From NCBI GenBank assembly GCA_947034885.2, contig OX344751.2:9858001-9922000 (forward strand): a stretch of DNA of 64,000 bases, written 5' to 3'. Position numbers and translations under genes: made by a program. Below are positions 44,463-56,560 of this stretch, in pieces. Source of the stretch: Thuidium tamariscinum (lineage: Eukaryota; Streptophyta; Bryopsida; Hypnales; Thuidiaceae). Numbering within the stretch: position 1 is the first letter of the stretch; every line of letters starts with the position of its first letter. The notes under the pieces are model-generated. The model was not told the origin of the DNA. It saw nothing but the letters and a program-made list of their open reading frames with translations, and did not search any database.

Positions 44463-45392
44463 TTAACCCCTAAAGGACCATGGCCATTTTTTAGCCAAAA
44501 ACCACTCAAAACTGCCATTTTTGCTCCATTCATCCATGAAAACAAAAAAAAGTAAAATTTTAGAATCTAACCGTAGGATCTTGTACTTTACTTATCTAAG
44601 ATCATGTGGTGAAAATTTCATGAAGTTTGACTGCATAGACTAGAAGATATGAGTATTCAAAGTTGGAAAACAAGGTTTTTTTAAACTTTGATATGCAACT
44701 TCATATGACTTTGTCCTCCATTTGTGGAAGTATTTTGCACTACAGACCTTGAGTTTAAATTTTTTTCTATTGAAGGATTGAGCTGAGACCTTAGGAAAAA
44801 AAATCCAAAAAAAAAGACTTTTTTTTCATTCTTTAAAAAATTGTCAAGTAGATGTAGGTCCAAGATTGAAAGAAAAACTAAATTGCAAATATCTCATAAA
44901 TGGAATTGAAACACAATAATCCCAATGGTGCGATTGTTCTAGCAAACAAAATCAACCTTTTCCAACAATTTTTTTTGAAAAATTGTGAAAATTGCATTCA
45001 CAAATGAATCCTGTAAGTTATTTTTTCAAGAAGATGCTTAGATTGCCCGAAAAACAAGATTGTTCATAACTTTCACATTACTAATCCAAATGGAATGAAT
45101 CAAAGCTTCACTTGTAGACAAAAATAAAATCTATAAGAAAAAAAATATTATTTTTTAATTTTGAAGTTTTTATAGATTTTTTTTTCTGCCCGGCGACATG
45201 AAAATTATGCTTAAAATGGCATAACTTTTGCTCCCAGTCACCAATTGAAAAAAAAATTATATTTCCACGGAGCTAATCAGTTTTTCTATCTTATGTAAAA
45301 ATTTCAAGAAAATTCATTAAAAATTGAAGTCACAAGCACCTACCCGAAATCCCAAAGTCCCCCGAGGGGACTCTTGGTCCTTTAGGGGTTAA
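44463..45392 (+). mobile_element. Family B2 element, complete copy
   Basis: The ends are TTAACCCCTAAAGGACCA and, inverted, TTAACCCCTAAAGGACCA, identical over 18 bases. If TTAA is the target duplication, the inverted repeat proper is CCCCTAAAGGACCA. The element is 930 bp with no coding capacity. It is the reference copy for the fragments at 12780-13460 and 15625-19286. Confidence 0.88.
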
Positions 45393-46559
45393 CAAATCTA
45401 AAGGGAATGTAAATTAACATAATTCTTTTAATTTTTATTATTCCTATCTCTTCCATTCAATTCTTTATGAAATTTTTTTCAATTCAAAATCTTGTAAATT
45501 AGTTTGATGTAGTGCCAAAAAATATAATTTCTTCATTCTAGAATGGGGGTTTTTGCAATCTTTGTGGTCAATTGAGTTATTTGTAAAGTACCCTAAACTG
45601 GGGTTTAAACCCATGAGTTTTGTGAAAAAGCCATTTGAATTAAAAAAGTCAAAATAAAAGTGGATATGAAACTTATTTTTCCATCAAAATGGTGCCTAAA
45701 AAAGTTTGGTCCCCACTTTTGAAGTCGTGCGATATAAGTATCTTGCAGAAAAGTTTGACGCTTTAACTAAAAATGGCAATTTTCAATGATTTTGACAAAA
45801 CAAATGACCTTGGGATTTTTGAATGTTAATGTATATGTTGAAAATCAAATATTTCTAGCCTCAATTTTTGGATTGGACCATATCAATGATGATAGGCTAA
45901 CAAAACTGGTATGTAACTACATTAGAGACAAAAGTTAAAAGAAGTTAAATTGGTGAATTTTTCAAAAAAATTGTACTTATTTTAATTTTTTAATGTTGAA
46001 TATCATGCAAATAGCACTAATTCATTTTCTTAATGTGTTAGAATACAATTTGTCAAGAATTTATTTAGTAGTAAGTGATTCCATTTGTATAAGATGTATG
46101 ATCATTTATGGTGTGGTAGAAATAAGATTAGATGTTTTACAACTTTTAAAGTTGTGGAATTTTATAATTGTTGTGTAGCTAGTTCAAATTGTTACCAATT
46201 TCATATATTCCTAGTATATTTCACTCATAATAATATTAACCCCTTGGCATCGAGACTCATCTCTACTATTGGAAAAATCATCATAAACTATTATTTGGAA
46301 GAATATTTTAGAATTGGAATGCAAACAAAAATTGTTGACAAGAAAAAAATTTGATTTTTAATTTGTACATCATCCAAAAATTGGATGTTAAAGCACTTCA
46401 TGGTTAATTGAATGCTTGCTAAAAAGTGAAGATTATATAATTTAAATGGATTCATCTATGTTGTTTATATTTGTTATAAAAGACTTAAATCATGTTTGTA
46501 ATCTTTAGTAATGCTTTTGAATTGTTATTGTAGTAGTGTAGGATTTTACAATTGTCATA
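45393..46559. other. AT-rich intergenic DNA
   Basis: About 1.2 kb. A lone TTAACCCCTTGGCATCGAG at 46238-46256 resembles a TTAA-family end with no partner. No gene was recognised. Confidence 0.4.
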
Positions 46560-47470
46560 TAAACCCCTTAAGTTCCTTGACTATGTTCACTCCAAAAACA
46601 GCCAAAAATTACCATTTCTAGTTCCAATACCAACTTACTTTTTCAAAACATTTTTTGGGACATGTAATCATAGGATCTTGTAGTAATATAGTTTGAAAAC
46701 ATGTGGAAAAAATTTCAAACTTTTCCAATGAGACAATTGAAAGATTCTAGTATTTGAATGTTCAGAATTACTTTTTTTCACCTTGCAAAAATAGAGTAGT
46801 TGCACTTCAAAAGGTGACAATCATATGAAACATGCTCCAAAATGGTGGTACTTTTGTGGATTCATTATTAGAATCAAGTAGGGTACTTGCCTAAATTTTT
46901 TTGGAATTGAACAAGATATATAAAAGAAAGTAGTAAATAGAAAGTAGAAAATGATTCAAAATGCAAAAATGTAAACAATTTATTTATGGAATTTCAAAAT
47001 GCCAATTCCAATGGTCATAATGTTATAATAAACAATCTACATCCAACAATTTAATTTTTTTGAAAAATATAGAAAATTGAGTAAAGTAAAGGAGTTCAAA
47101 GTTTTTTTTGAGTTCAAAATCCAAAATTGATAGCAAACTAAAATTCTTCATAACTTTCAATTCATTGATCAAAATGGAATGATTCAAAGCTTACCATGCA
47201 TGTATAAAACTAGAGAATGAATTTCAAATTCATGTTTGAGAAAAAAACTATTTTTTTCATTTATGTGAATTATCTATTTATAAAAAAATAACATATTTGG
47301 CTATTACTTTTGACTCACAATTCCAAATGTTCAAAATTTGTTTATAAAAGATATTATTTGTCCCTACCTTCTATTAAAGTTTGGGCCAAAAACATAGAAA
47401 TCTCTATTGACACATACTTGTACAAAATTTCTATATTGCCAAATTTGATAGATTGGTCCTTTAGGAAATA
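46560..47470 (+). repeat. Family B repeat
   Basis: It starts TAAACCCCTTAAGTTCCTTG and ends GGTCCTTTAGGAAATAA, both ends slightly eroded. The body is the reverse complement of 17320-18832 without that copy's extra ~600 bp, and it also matches 57370-57886 (TAATAAACAATCTACAT, then TTCATAACTTTCAATTCATT and AATGGAATGATTCAAAGCTT). Confidence 0.75.
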
Positions 47471-48230
47471 ACATCCAAAGAGCTGAAAATAATCCTTTAA
47501 TATGATCCACAATGGGATGTTGCATGCTTTTTATATAATCACCTACAATAGGAATTTTGGTTGAAGGGCTTTTAGCTCTTCCTTCCTTCCTTCAATTCTT
47601 CTAATTACCATGCTACATAGTTTTTTGAATTTGGTGAAGTTTTCTTAGTCACCCAAATCCATAAATACAAATTTTTCAAAACAAAAACTTCAATATACAC
47701 TCCAATATACTCATCAAGGCAAATCATGTGATCAAACTTAAATTTTTAGAACAAAGTGGTTTATAGAACCACTCAAGCAATGGGTCTAGAATTAGTGTAA
47801 TAAGATTGTATTAAAGAAATTTATTTGTTTATAGAAAATCAAATATAATCATAACATTTGTGATATAGCCCTCTCTAGTATTAGTCTCACAACAATACTT
47901 TAGAAAGGTTTATTTGTTTGTAGAATTACACTTTAGAGAGGATCTAATCTGTGAACATTTGCATTGTACTTCTTGATTGGTTAGTACAAATGCAAGTACT
48001 ATAAACAATCTTGGAGAATGCTCCATTGCAGATCTTGATAGGGTGGTACAAATGCAAGTACTACAATCTTCGAAAACAATCTTCGAAAATGGAGAAGAAT
48101 ATCTTTGTACAACAATGACTCCCCCAGGTCCTTGTACCGCTCTTTTTTTTTCATTAAAATGAGTTGACTAAAATACATGTAAATTCTTCTTTGATTCTCC
48201 ATTCTTCCAAATGTTTTGGAAATCCCATAA
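47471..48230. other. AT-rich intergenic DNA
   Basis: About 760 bp. A short CTTCC run lies near 47577-47595. The 61-aa and 67-aa frames at 47977-48202 have no recognisable domain. Confidence 0.35.
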
Positions 48231-49255
48231 GTCTAAACAAAAAATAAAAGCAAAACAACCGAAGGGATGATCATGGACTTCACTCCTTTCTCAATCAGTG
48301 AATGAATCCCAAAAGGGAAAGAAATGCCTCTTCGTCTCGTTCCCGCAAGCATTGTCAACGACTTTTGCAACTTTAGAGATCTTTGCAAGTTGCACAAGGC
48401 AACGGAATTGAGCCCTGCAACCTACCACAGATTTGGAAATTTGAGTGCAGGCTCATAAAGTATGTGAAAATAAAAGCCATCCCATTGTGCCAGTGACATA
48501 CTTGGGAGAAAGAGTGAACCTCTCGGACCACGAACAATCATAAGCCAGTTACATATCTTTCACACAAAGACGACACAACGACCATGTCTTGGTCTCCAGG
48601 CTTGCTTCAAGGTGAAGTTGGTCTACGTAGGACACTTCATTCTCACAAAGTGGAGAATCATATTGCTCAGCTGAAGATGTTAAGCCAGAATCCCTTTCTG
48701 ACTTGCAACTTTCTTCACCAGTGAGTTTTTATAGAGGATTTCCACACGTTGTTAAACAGAGGGACCGTCAAACTAGATTGATCTCTCGCAAATTCAAAGC
48801 AATCCCCCTGAGAGAATGATAGGTGGCTGCTAATAAGATCAGTGTAACATACCCAAATAGCAGTTCTGAGCACCTGCTTCACACGTCACAAAAAAGCACA
48901 AGTAAAACACGTCACACCTAGTTCACACGTCATTAAATCACGAGTGTGAGGCCTAAAAGAAAGTTGGATTTTTAAACGCGGACCAGATTGGATCATAACC
49001 TCAAAACATCATCCCCGTAATAGTATTAGCAACCAAGAATACCCTGCAAAATATGTAAGTGGATGCCATCCACCTAAACTACCATCTGGAAGCATGATGG
49101 TCCTCATCTGTAGGTGATCTAGTCTGTTTTCTTCATTGACTTGCTTAACAGAGAACCTGTAGCAGAACTTCTAAAGGAGCAAGGGAACTCGAAAGGAAAC
49201 TACTTTATTTGGGACAAAAATGAAACTGAGAAGCAACGCAGACAGCCGACTCCCG
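48231..49255 (-). other. GC-richer 3' flank of the GRIM-19 gene
   Basis: Gene-like composition continues for about 1 kb beyond the NDUFA13 stop codon, then ends abruptly at about 48240. No second conserved protein was recognised. It is probably 3' UTR, possibly spliced, or a non-coding transcript. Confidence 0.35.
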
Positions 49256-51241
49256 TTACGAGTCCATACGCAGTTTTCCAGAAGATGGGGCCATCCATCT
49301 CCCAGAGTTGTATACATTCTCACCCACTTTCCAGCCGGGCACATTGGCCATCACCTTGGATTCCTCTTCCAAAAGTTTATTCTTCTCCCTAACAAACCTG
49401 CATAACAAACAGAACCTCAATAGATCAGAAAGGTCAGAACTACTTTTATTGATTATATCAGACACTGAAAAAGTACAGCAAGGGACATCCCGCAGTACCA
49501 GAACTAGAATAGAAAGTGCACTTTGGGATCAAACAGGCAAAACATATTTCTACTGTTTCTAATAATGTATCCTATAATGAATCCTATTTCTATTGATACA
49601 TTATAGTTATCTTCCTTAAAAACTTTTTAAGCGATTTATTTCAACTCCTACATATTGGTAGCAGACACTTCTGGCCACTCAGGCTCTCAGACAAACCAAC
49701 TTGGACACTCTATTAATCATTTCAGTAAGAGTGACAGTCGATGTCATAGTACAGATATCCGGTACATTACGGAAACTACGCACCTCGCCAATACAGTTGC
49801 TAAAAGATAATTGTTCAGACAAGAGGCAGTGGTCCTATATCAAATTATTTCGAGCAGCATACGAAGGATACACTCGTGAAAACCTGCAAGAAGATACTCA
49901 ATTGGGAGAGGATCAACCAATCGGTAGTGAAATAACTGTAACGGAGGAGGCAATGTGTGCATGACGTTCATGCATCTATCACAAGTACTGTATCTATTAG
50001 AACTCAGTAAGGTGGATGTGATTGACACTACCCGGACTCTAGTGCATCGCATAGTCTTACATGATAAACTTCTCTAATGAAACCAACAATATGTAGAGAA
50101 GGAGTTACACGCAGATCAACAATGATAGAAACCAAGCTACTCGATTGTGGGGAGACTAGGTGATTGTTCAAACAAACCCGTACACAGATCAAATTGTACA
50201 ACAGCCTGCTTCACTATAAGGAACACGACCAGGTTTCACGAATAAAGACAAGCTAGGTTACAGAAGGAAAAATTTAACACATAAGGTGTAGGATACTAAA
50301 ATTGTTCCGGACCAGATCCCATCTAGTACACTAAGCCCTGTTATCAGCAACATCCCAACTATTCAGACACGTGGTTGGCCATCAATTAGTAAGGGGTAAA
50401 AGTATGACTTCGCTACATGGCCATGGTCACTGATCTTTGAACGGAAATGAGGTTGTCTACTGTTAATATAGTGGTCACGAATCTCCCACCTTGAATTTGC
50501 ATAAGAAATTCATACGCGTGATAAAAACTGGCTTTCATATCCAAAATCTCTCCACATCTCTACAGATCTTCTAAGAATCACAATGCAAATAGTATTCTTT
50601 CCCTTACGCACATGTCAACAGCACACGTCAGGTGCCAAACCTTAAACCTGCATTCCTTGGTGTGTCGTGTCTTTTTAAGTCTTACTATGCACTATTTCTC
50701 CTCAACATCCGAACTTGGACCCGCACAATAACCAGTTGTACCATCTCAGAACCCTAAACCTCAAATTGCGAAACTCAAATTAAGAATCAAACCTTGCATC
50801 CTCTTCAGCTTGAATCAGAGGCAAAATGGCTTGTCTTGCCGCAATCTTCTCCGCTTTCAAACCCCTACAATATCAGCATTACACAATTTAAAGCACAAAC
50901 CCGTCACGCAGGCATTCTGACAAAAACAAAACCACATGACCGATCAAAGTTCCCCTGTATCCACATTCTCAAAAGAAAAAAAACTCCAATCGTCGGAGAA
51001 TAACGTTTCCCGTAAAAGTAGCGAACCTGCGATAGATGTTGCCCTGACCAACTTGGTACATTCCCCATCCGATGACAGCGGACGAGACGAGAAGCACCGC
51101 CACTCCGCTAGGTCCGCTATTGGCAATCCTCCGCCCGTACCGCACAGCAGGGAAACCACCCGGTGGAGGTCCATCCTGCAACACAGGCAACTCCTTCACA
51201 CTCGTCATGCCCTTCTGGCCTCGGATCGTGGTTTCCGTCAT
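49256..51241 (-). CDS. NDUFA13: NADH dehydrogenase 1 alpha subcomplex subunit 13 (NDUFA13 / GRIM-19)
   Basis: Minus-strand exons 51241-51027, 50864-50793 and 49397-49256 join in frame to 142 aa, the usual plant length (~143). Sequence blocks: [20 protein letters not shown] and [20 protein letters not shown] at the N-terminus; a single membrane span around residues 44-66 ([20 protein letters not shown]); a charged stretch [20 protein letters not shown]; and the C-terminal hallmark [19 protein letters not shown]. The protein is an accessory subunit of respiratory complex I in the mitochondrial inner membrane, needed for assembly. Introns are 162 bp and 1395 bp, both GT-AG. Teloboxes lie about 245-265 bp upstream of the start. 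Identification is firm; exon 3 is supported by the conserved motif and a clean splice frame. Confidence 0.95.
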
Positions 51242-51715
51242 CTTGAACTACTTTCTTCCTACTCCCAAACACAGGGAATCACACTATCACACTGTAAGTT
51301 TTCGTGCAATGGTCAATTCCTCTCCTGTACTCCAATTCTCTCAAATCTTCTCAAATCTTCTCAAATTCCTGAAATCTTTACAGGAAAAAGACGCAAAACG
51401 CTTCAGAAACTGCTACGTGTGCGTCCGAACACCGCCCGAACGCAGCACTGCAAGCTCCGGGATCATGAAGGAGAAGCTGTCTAGGGTTTGAGCGATGGCT
51501 AGGGTTCGGAAGAGGAAGGAATGAACAGCATGCGATCTCGCGAAGGAGGAGCTGTGGTTCAGATCGGTAGAGGAGGCCGATTCCATGTGGAAACGCCCTC
51601 TTCTTGCAATTAATTGAGTATGCAAGTTTCTTATGGAAAAAAAATTCCACCAAAACTTGAGCTCATAGAATCCTGCCCAAAATCCATTTCGTCCTCTATA
51701 GGCACAACCGCACAA
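51242..51715 (-). promoter_or_regulatory. NDUFA13 promoter and leader with two teloboxes
   Basis: Read on the minus strand, AACCCTAGCC (51506-51497) and AAACCCTAGA (51489-51480) lie 240-265 bp before the ATG. AAACCCTA teloboxes are frequent just downstream of transcription starts in plant genes for ribosomal and mitochondrial proteins. GC-richer composition ends near 51715. The plus-strand frames here are shadows. Confidence 0.55.
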
Positions 51716-53400
51716 CGGGACTTCAGGAATTTATTTCTGAAAGATTGCAATTTTTTGAGGTTTAAAAATGTTTCAAAATACTTGTATCTAAAACAAGGTT
51801 AAAATCTTCATCTATATTTATTTATTTATTTAATGAATCTAATTGTAAATTATTTTAAGTCAAGTTATTCAAGTATGTCTCTCTAAAATTTTAGAGTAAA
51901 AATTTTCACCCATTGCAAGTTTAATGTACCTAAACTTCAAAAAATACTCTTTTCTAGTCTTTCCTGAAGCCATGAAGTTTTGTCTTTCAAAATTTCAAGA
52001 CGAAAACACTTTCTTTTCCATAATTTGTATGTTTGAATCTGCATATAAGAGAATGTATTTAGAATATATATAGAATCTTATTTTACTTAAAGAACTTCAA
52101 TATTCATTTTTGAAAAAAATTATAAAGTGGAAGATGGTTTTTGATATAAGAAAACCTAAATTGCTTATAACTTTGACAAGAAATTGACAAGTGCTAATTC
52201 AAATAGTAAAAATGTTGTAATAAACAACATATACTCTATATATTTATTTTAATTAAAAAAAACTTAAGATTGAATTCATAAGAAGATTTTATTGAACTTT
52301 TCTACTTATAAAATAGAAACCTTTATAGCAATCATATATATGGCTCAAAATCCAAGTGGCTCAGTGGTTTTTGTATAAGTATCTATTTGAACAATAAAAA
52401 ACTAATTAATATCTTTTTAGAGTATACTACTAGCTACCTAATTTGACACTAAAATCTATAATAAAACTTTATAACTTTTACAACATTTATTGGAATGGCT
52501 TAAAAGAAAGTTTCATGTGTAAATTAGAACAATTAGCATTCATCTTTACTCTTAAAAGATGGATCTATAACCATTGATTAACCATAGCTTCATTGCCAAT
52601 TACTGAGTTTGTTTCCACTTTGGAAATATATATGTATAAAAATTTTCTATTTATTTTTTAGAGGTGAAACTACATGTCTTCTTTGCTTCACAAAAACTTT
52701 AGATTCTTTTGTGGAGAATTGTTTTTTTGACAATTTTTGAAGAAAAAGTGGAATAACTCACATCAAATGGAAAATTATTTTAAAAAACAGAAAATTTCAT
52801 CATGTGTATAAATTACATGGACAAACATTTTAGTTGTAGTATAAACTCAATTTCTATGTCATTTTCTATAATTAAAATTCATAGACATTGAAAATATATC
52901 TAAAATTCAATTGACAATAAAAATTGAGTTTTAGGAGTTTTTCAAAATTCTAATTGGATTAGAAACTAGAATAGATAACCTTCATTTTGTTAGTTGGAAT
53001 CAAACTCAAAAAATATCATTTTTATAAAGAAATTACATATTTAGAGCAAAAAGTAGAAACTTCTCTAAATACACTAAAATAGCATGTTTTGCAATCTATT
53101 TTTTTTTACTAATTTCTCATTCATGAGAAGACAGATACTAGCAAGACTACAAGTTCAATTAGGTGCTCTTTGTAACCCTCCATCAAAGATCAAGAAAAAG
53201 AAAAATGGATGAAAAAACACTTTTAGTATCTCTCTAGATCACCTTCTTGTCATCCCAAAGCCACAAATTGGCATTGTTGGCATTAAGGGGTTAAGATTAT
53301 GCAAAAAAATTCCAACTTATAAAGTCAATAGACCTTGCCCAAGTTTACAAGAAAATCCAAAGTAGGCTTGTTAGTCCTTTAGGGATTAAAGGAGTTTAGA
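51716..53400 (+). repeat. Degenerate family B-type repeat split by family A copy 4
   Basis: The left part (about 51740-52550) shows weak family B similarity, for example TTGTAATAAACAACATATAC. The right piece (53296-53390) ends TAGTCCTTTAGGGATTAA like B2/B ends. A family A copy (52551-53295) lies between. Sequence related to the left part recurs at about 53480-53610 (CTTCATCCATATTTATTTTT, AATGAATCTAAT), so this region has been duplicated. Confidence 0.5.
52551..53295 (-). repeat. TTAA-ended repeat, family A, copy 4
   Basis: Reverse orientation. Its start, on the minus strand, is TTAACCCCTTAATGCC (from 53295) with the TTTGTGGCTTTGGGATGACA opening. It ends at an eroded CTTAAAAGATGGATCTATAA (52551). 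It is collinear with copies 1-3. Confidence 0.75.
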
Positions 53401-54139
53401 GGCTTGAGCAAAGACCCAATATTTTTAACTTTAATCTTTAAATTTTTTAATTTTAAGAGGCCAAAATTGCTTCAATTACACAAGTCTCCGTCCTAAAGTC
53501 TTCATCCATATTTATTTTTTAATGAATCTAATTATAGGACCTTCTTATCAATTTGTTAGTATGTATAACCTTATAAAATTTCAAAATAAAATTTTTTCAC
53601 CAGTTGCATGATGCATGATGTTTCAAATGAAGTATTTTCAAATCTTCATGAATGAGTAGCCATTTCATTTTTCAAATATTTTATTCAAAAAGGTGTAGAT
53701 CCTACAACTTGCAACTTATTTATATATATATGAGAAACTTCAAAGAAAATAAATTTCATATTCATACTTTAAAAAATAGTATGAAGCTTGAGGGGTTCAT
53801 TCGTACAATGCATTCAAGCCCCTATTACATGGGGGCTATGTAAGAAAATATTTTAAAAATTCACAGGGCTATATTTACCCAAATTTCTAAATTTTGACCA
53901 TTTTATATATTCTATATTTCATTTTAAAAAAAATTGGCACTATTTTAGTACACTCTGTCTTAAATATAAATACTGAATATTTGCAAGTTTTTTTAAACAA
54001 TTCATTGCTTCATACTGAAATTCATCACTAAAAACTTTATGTATTGAAAACCATGTACAAAATGAATGAACTCTAAATTATGACAGAACTACTTGTAAAT
54101 CTCCACCAAAAACTTCCCACAGAGAAGATCATGTAGAAA
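53401..54139. other. AT-rich intergenic DNA
   Basis: The first ~200 bp resemble 51780-51920; the rest is unassigned. No gene was recognised. Confidence 0.35.
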
Positions 54140-54141
54140 TA

Positions 54142-54414
54142 AGGTGGGTACACCCAAAAGCGCCCTGTTCCTAAAAGTGCCATCTATAGTGCACATACAT
54201 TTCCGAAATCAGTCATGTTCACAGACTGTAGATGGCGCTTTCAGAAACAGACTTTGACTGGTAATAACTTTTGCATACGGTATCCAAATCCTACATTCTT
54301 TGGTGCGTTGGAACATGCTTTCACTTGCCAACAAGACTACATAAGAATTTGAACTAATTAATAGCAGGAACTAAGCTCAGTATGAATAAGTGGCGCTTTT
54401 GGGTGTACCTACCT
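54142..54414 (-). mobile_element. Family C MITE, copy 3 (TA duplication)
   Basis: The ends AGGTGGGTACACCCAAAAGC and, inverted, AGGTAGGTACACCCAAAAGC are flanked by TA (54140-54141, 54415-54416). The element is 273 bp. The body is the reverse complement of the copy at 7800-8074 (TTTGGTGCGTTGGAACATGC, AGATGGCGCTTTCAGAAAC). Confidence 0.88.
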
Positions 54415-54439
54415 TAAGTGAAGTTCATAAAGTACTTGC

Positions 54440-54810
54440 AATTCTCCAGTACTTTGAAATTGAAACTAGATTCAGGTTCATGATTACTTCCAAAGTGAAG
54501 AGTATTGTACAGTACAAAGAAACCCAAACTAATTTACATTCAATTGTGAATTGCTTCCAATGTAAAGCATACAATATTTTCAAACACAAAATAGTGAATT
54601 GCTCCCAAAATGAAACATACAAAACTTGGAAACCCAAACTAGATTCAATCACAAAGTAATGCAATCACAAATTGAATCCAAAAGTAAAACATACACTAAT
54701 CCAAATTAGATTCAATCATAAATTGATTCCTAAGTGAAACATACAATACTTGACACCCAAATTAGATTCAATCACAAATTGATTCCAAAGTGAAACTAGT
54801 TCAAGCACAA
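54440..54810. repeat. Imperfect ~56-bp minisatellite
   Basis: Repeated units with AAAYTAGATTCAATCACAAA, TTGATTCCAAAGTGAAACAT and ACAATACTTGRMACCC occur about five to six times. The last two units are the most regular and the first are diverged. The array fills the gap between two family C elements and explains the overlapping 89- and 79-aa frames there. Confidence 0.8.
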
Positions 54811-54829
54811 ACTACTTTGAATGAAACTA

Positions 54830-55986
54830 AGGTAGAACCACCTGTACCCAATCACTTAAGCAATTATGGAACAAATCATTAGGGAGATGAGGCTATGTAA
54901 ATTCTTCCTATGTAGAAAGATAGGAAATATGGGGATTGCAAATTTTTCATAATTTTATTCCCTAAATTGAAATTACTATAGTTTTTGGAAGCCAAAATGT
55001 ACTTAGGGGTCATTGCAAGAAAGGGTGTCTATTTCTGTAGTGTTCTAGATTTGGACGCTTTTTTTTCGGGAGTACTATTTAATTAGAATTTTTTTTTTAA
55101 AAAACATGAAAAATATGTAAAATGCATATACCTTAAAGAAGAAGGTACCCTATGAAGGAAAAGCTTTGGAAAATTCTTTAAGTAGGAGAATTAGAAAAGT
55201 GCCAAAACTCATGAAAATGGACATATTTAGATTTTAATTTGTAAAAAATAGGAAAAGTTATTTTTCTCAAATCTAAAAATTGGCCATTTGGTTAGAGTTG
55301 ATGGTGATGAGATTTTACCAAAAAAATTATCTTAGTACCATCATCAAAGTTCAGAAATTGCATGCAATGGGAGTGCTGTTTGCACGCATGTGGAGGACAT
55401 AAAATAATGTATTTTTAGATTCCCTTTGGTAGGAATATGCTTTTCTACTATGCAAATGCACCGTGAAAATTTCAGCTTTAGATCATTAAATTTGGGGACT
55501 CCAAACGTAGTAAAAAACCCTAAACCTTCGTTTGTGACAAATTAAGAAAAATGATTTTAAAATATAAAATGATTTTTTTTAATTTTTGAAAAATAAGGGA
55601 TGTGAAAACCATCAAGTTAGAGAGGTCCAATAATTATTTTATATTGTTAGATCTGTAGATTCAAAAGTTATAGCAAAAAAGAATGACGTCACTCCAATTG
55701 TGACAGAGAATAGGACCGGCCTTTCTTGCAATGACCCTTAGAACCCATAGCTAATGTCTAAAGTCTTCCAATTTGGATCATAGCCTCAACTACTTTTCTA
55801 CTTTGTACTTCCCACACACTTTATGACACTTTGGGACATGTGTCATGACCTTATTAGCCCAACTTTGAAAATGAGGCAAAAGTACATTCCAAGCTTTGAT
55901 TAGAAATCTCTTCCAGCCTTGGTTGGAAACAACCACATCCTACAAGTTGGGTATGCAACCTTGATTGGGAATAGGTGGTTCTACTT
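54830..55986. mobile_element. Family C element, copy 4, with a nested family G element
   Basis: The ends AGGTAGAACCACCT and, inverted, AAGTAGAACCACCT continue as CCCAATCA on both sides and are flanked by TA (54828-54829, 55987-55988). Removing the family G insertion (55002-55742) leaves about 415 bp, close to the size of other C elements. Confidence 0.75.
55002..55742 (+). mobile_element. Family G inverted-repeat element, copy 2 (nested)
   Basis: The ends CTTAGGGGTCATTGCAAGAA and, inverted, CTAAGGGTCATTGCAAGAA are strong inverted repeats. The body aligns with 6389-7134. It is 741 bp with no coding capacity and lies inside a family C element. Confidence 0.8.
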
Positions 55987-55988
55987 TA

Positions 55989-56560
55989 TTGCCAAAGCCA
56001 AATCACTTTTATACATTTAAAATCAATTGCAATGTATTGTGAATCAAAAAGTAGGCAAAAGCACAACTTAGATACAAACTAATAAGGTACACTAAACCTT
56101 AAAAACCATACATGAATGGATGAGACAATTGCATCTATAAATACAATCTTTGTGATCATAGAACAAAGTGGTTGGGCCCCCCATGCAGAAAAAACTTTGA
56201 CTATTGATTGAGAAATCAAACCACTTCCCTATTGTTGATTTGTTGTTTTTGGTGGAAAAAAAGAACACAAAGAATGACCCAAAAGAATTTGCTAATCAAT
56301 TTTGCGAGAATGTGTCTAATTTCAATATAGCTAAGAATAGGAAAGTGAGATAATGGATACATATATGGACAAGAATACATATGGAAAACAAATAAGGTAT
56401 ATCAATCAGTTGATGAGATTCATTCAAAGAAATACAATAATGGATTTGGAGAAGGCAGGGTTACCAAGTTTGAAGGGGGCCAGTTACTTAACTAAAAAAA
56501 TAAGTGAATGAACTTCTGAGTGACTATAGTAAAAGTCAAAATGCAAATTCCATTTAACTT
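55989..56560. other. AT-rich intergenic DNA
   Basis: About 570 bp. Nothing was recognised. Confidence 0.35.
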
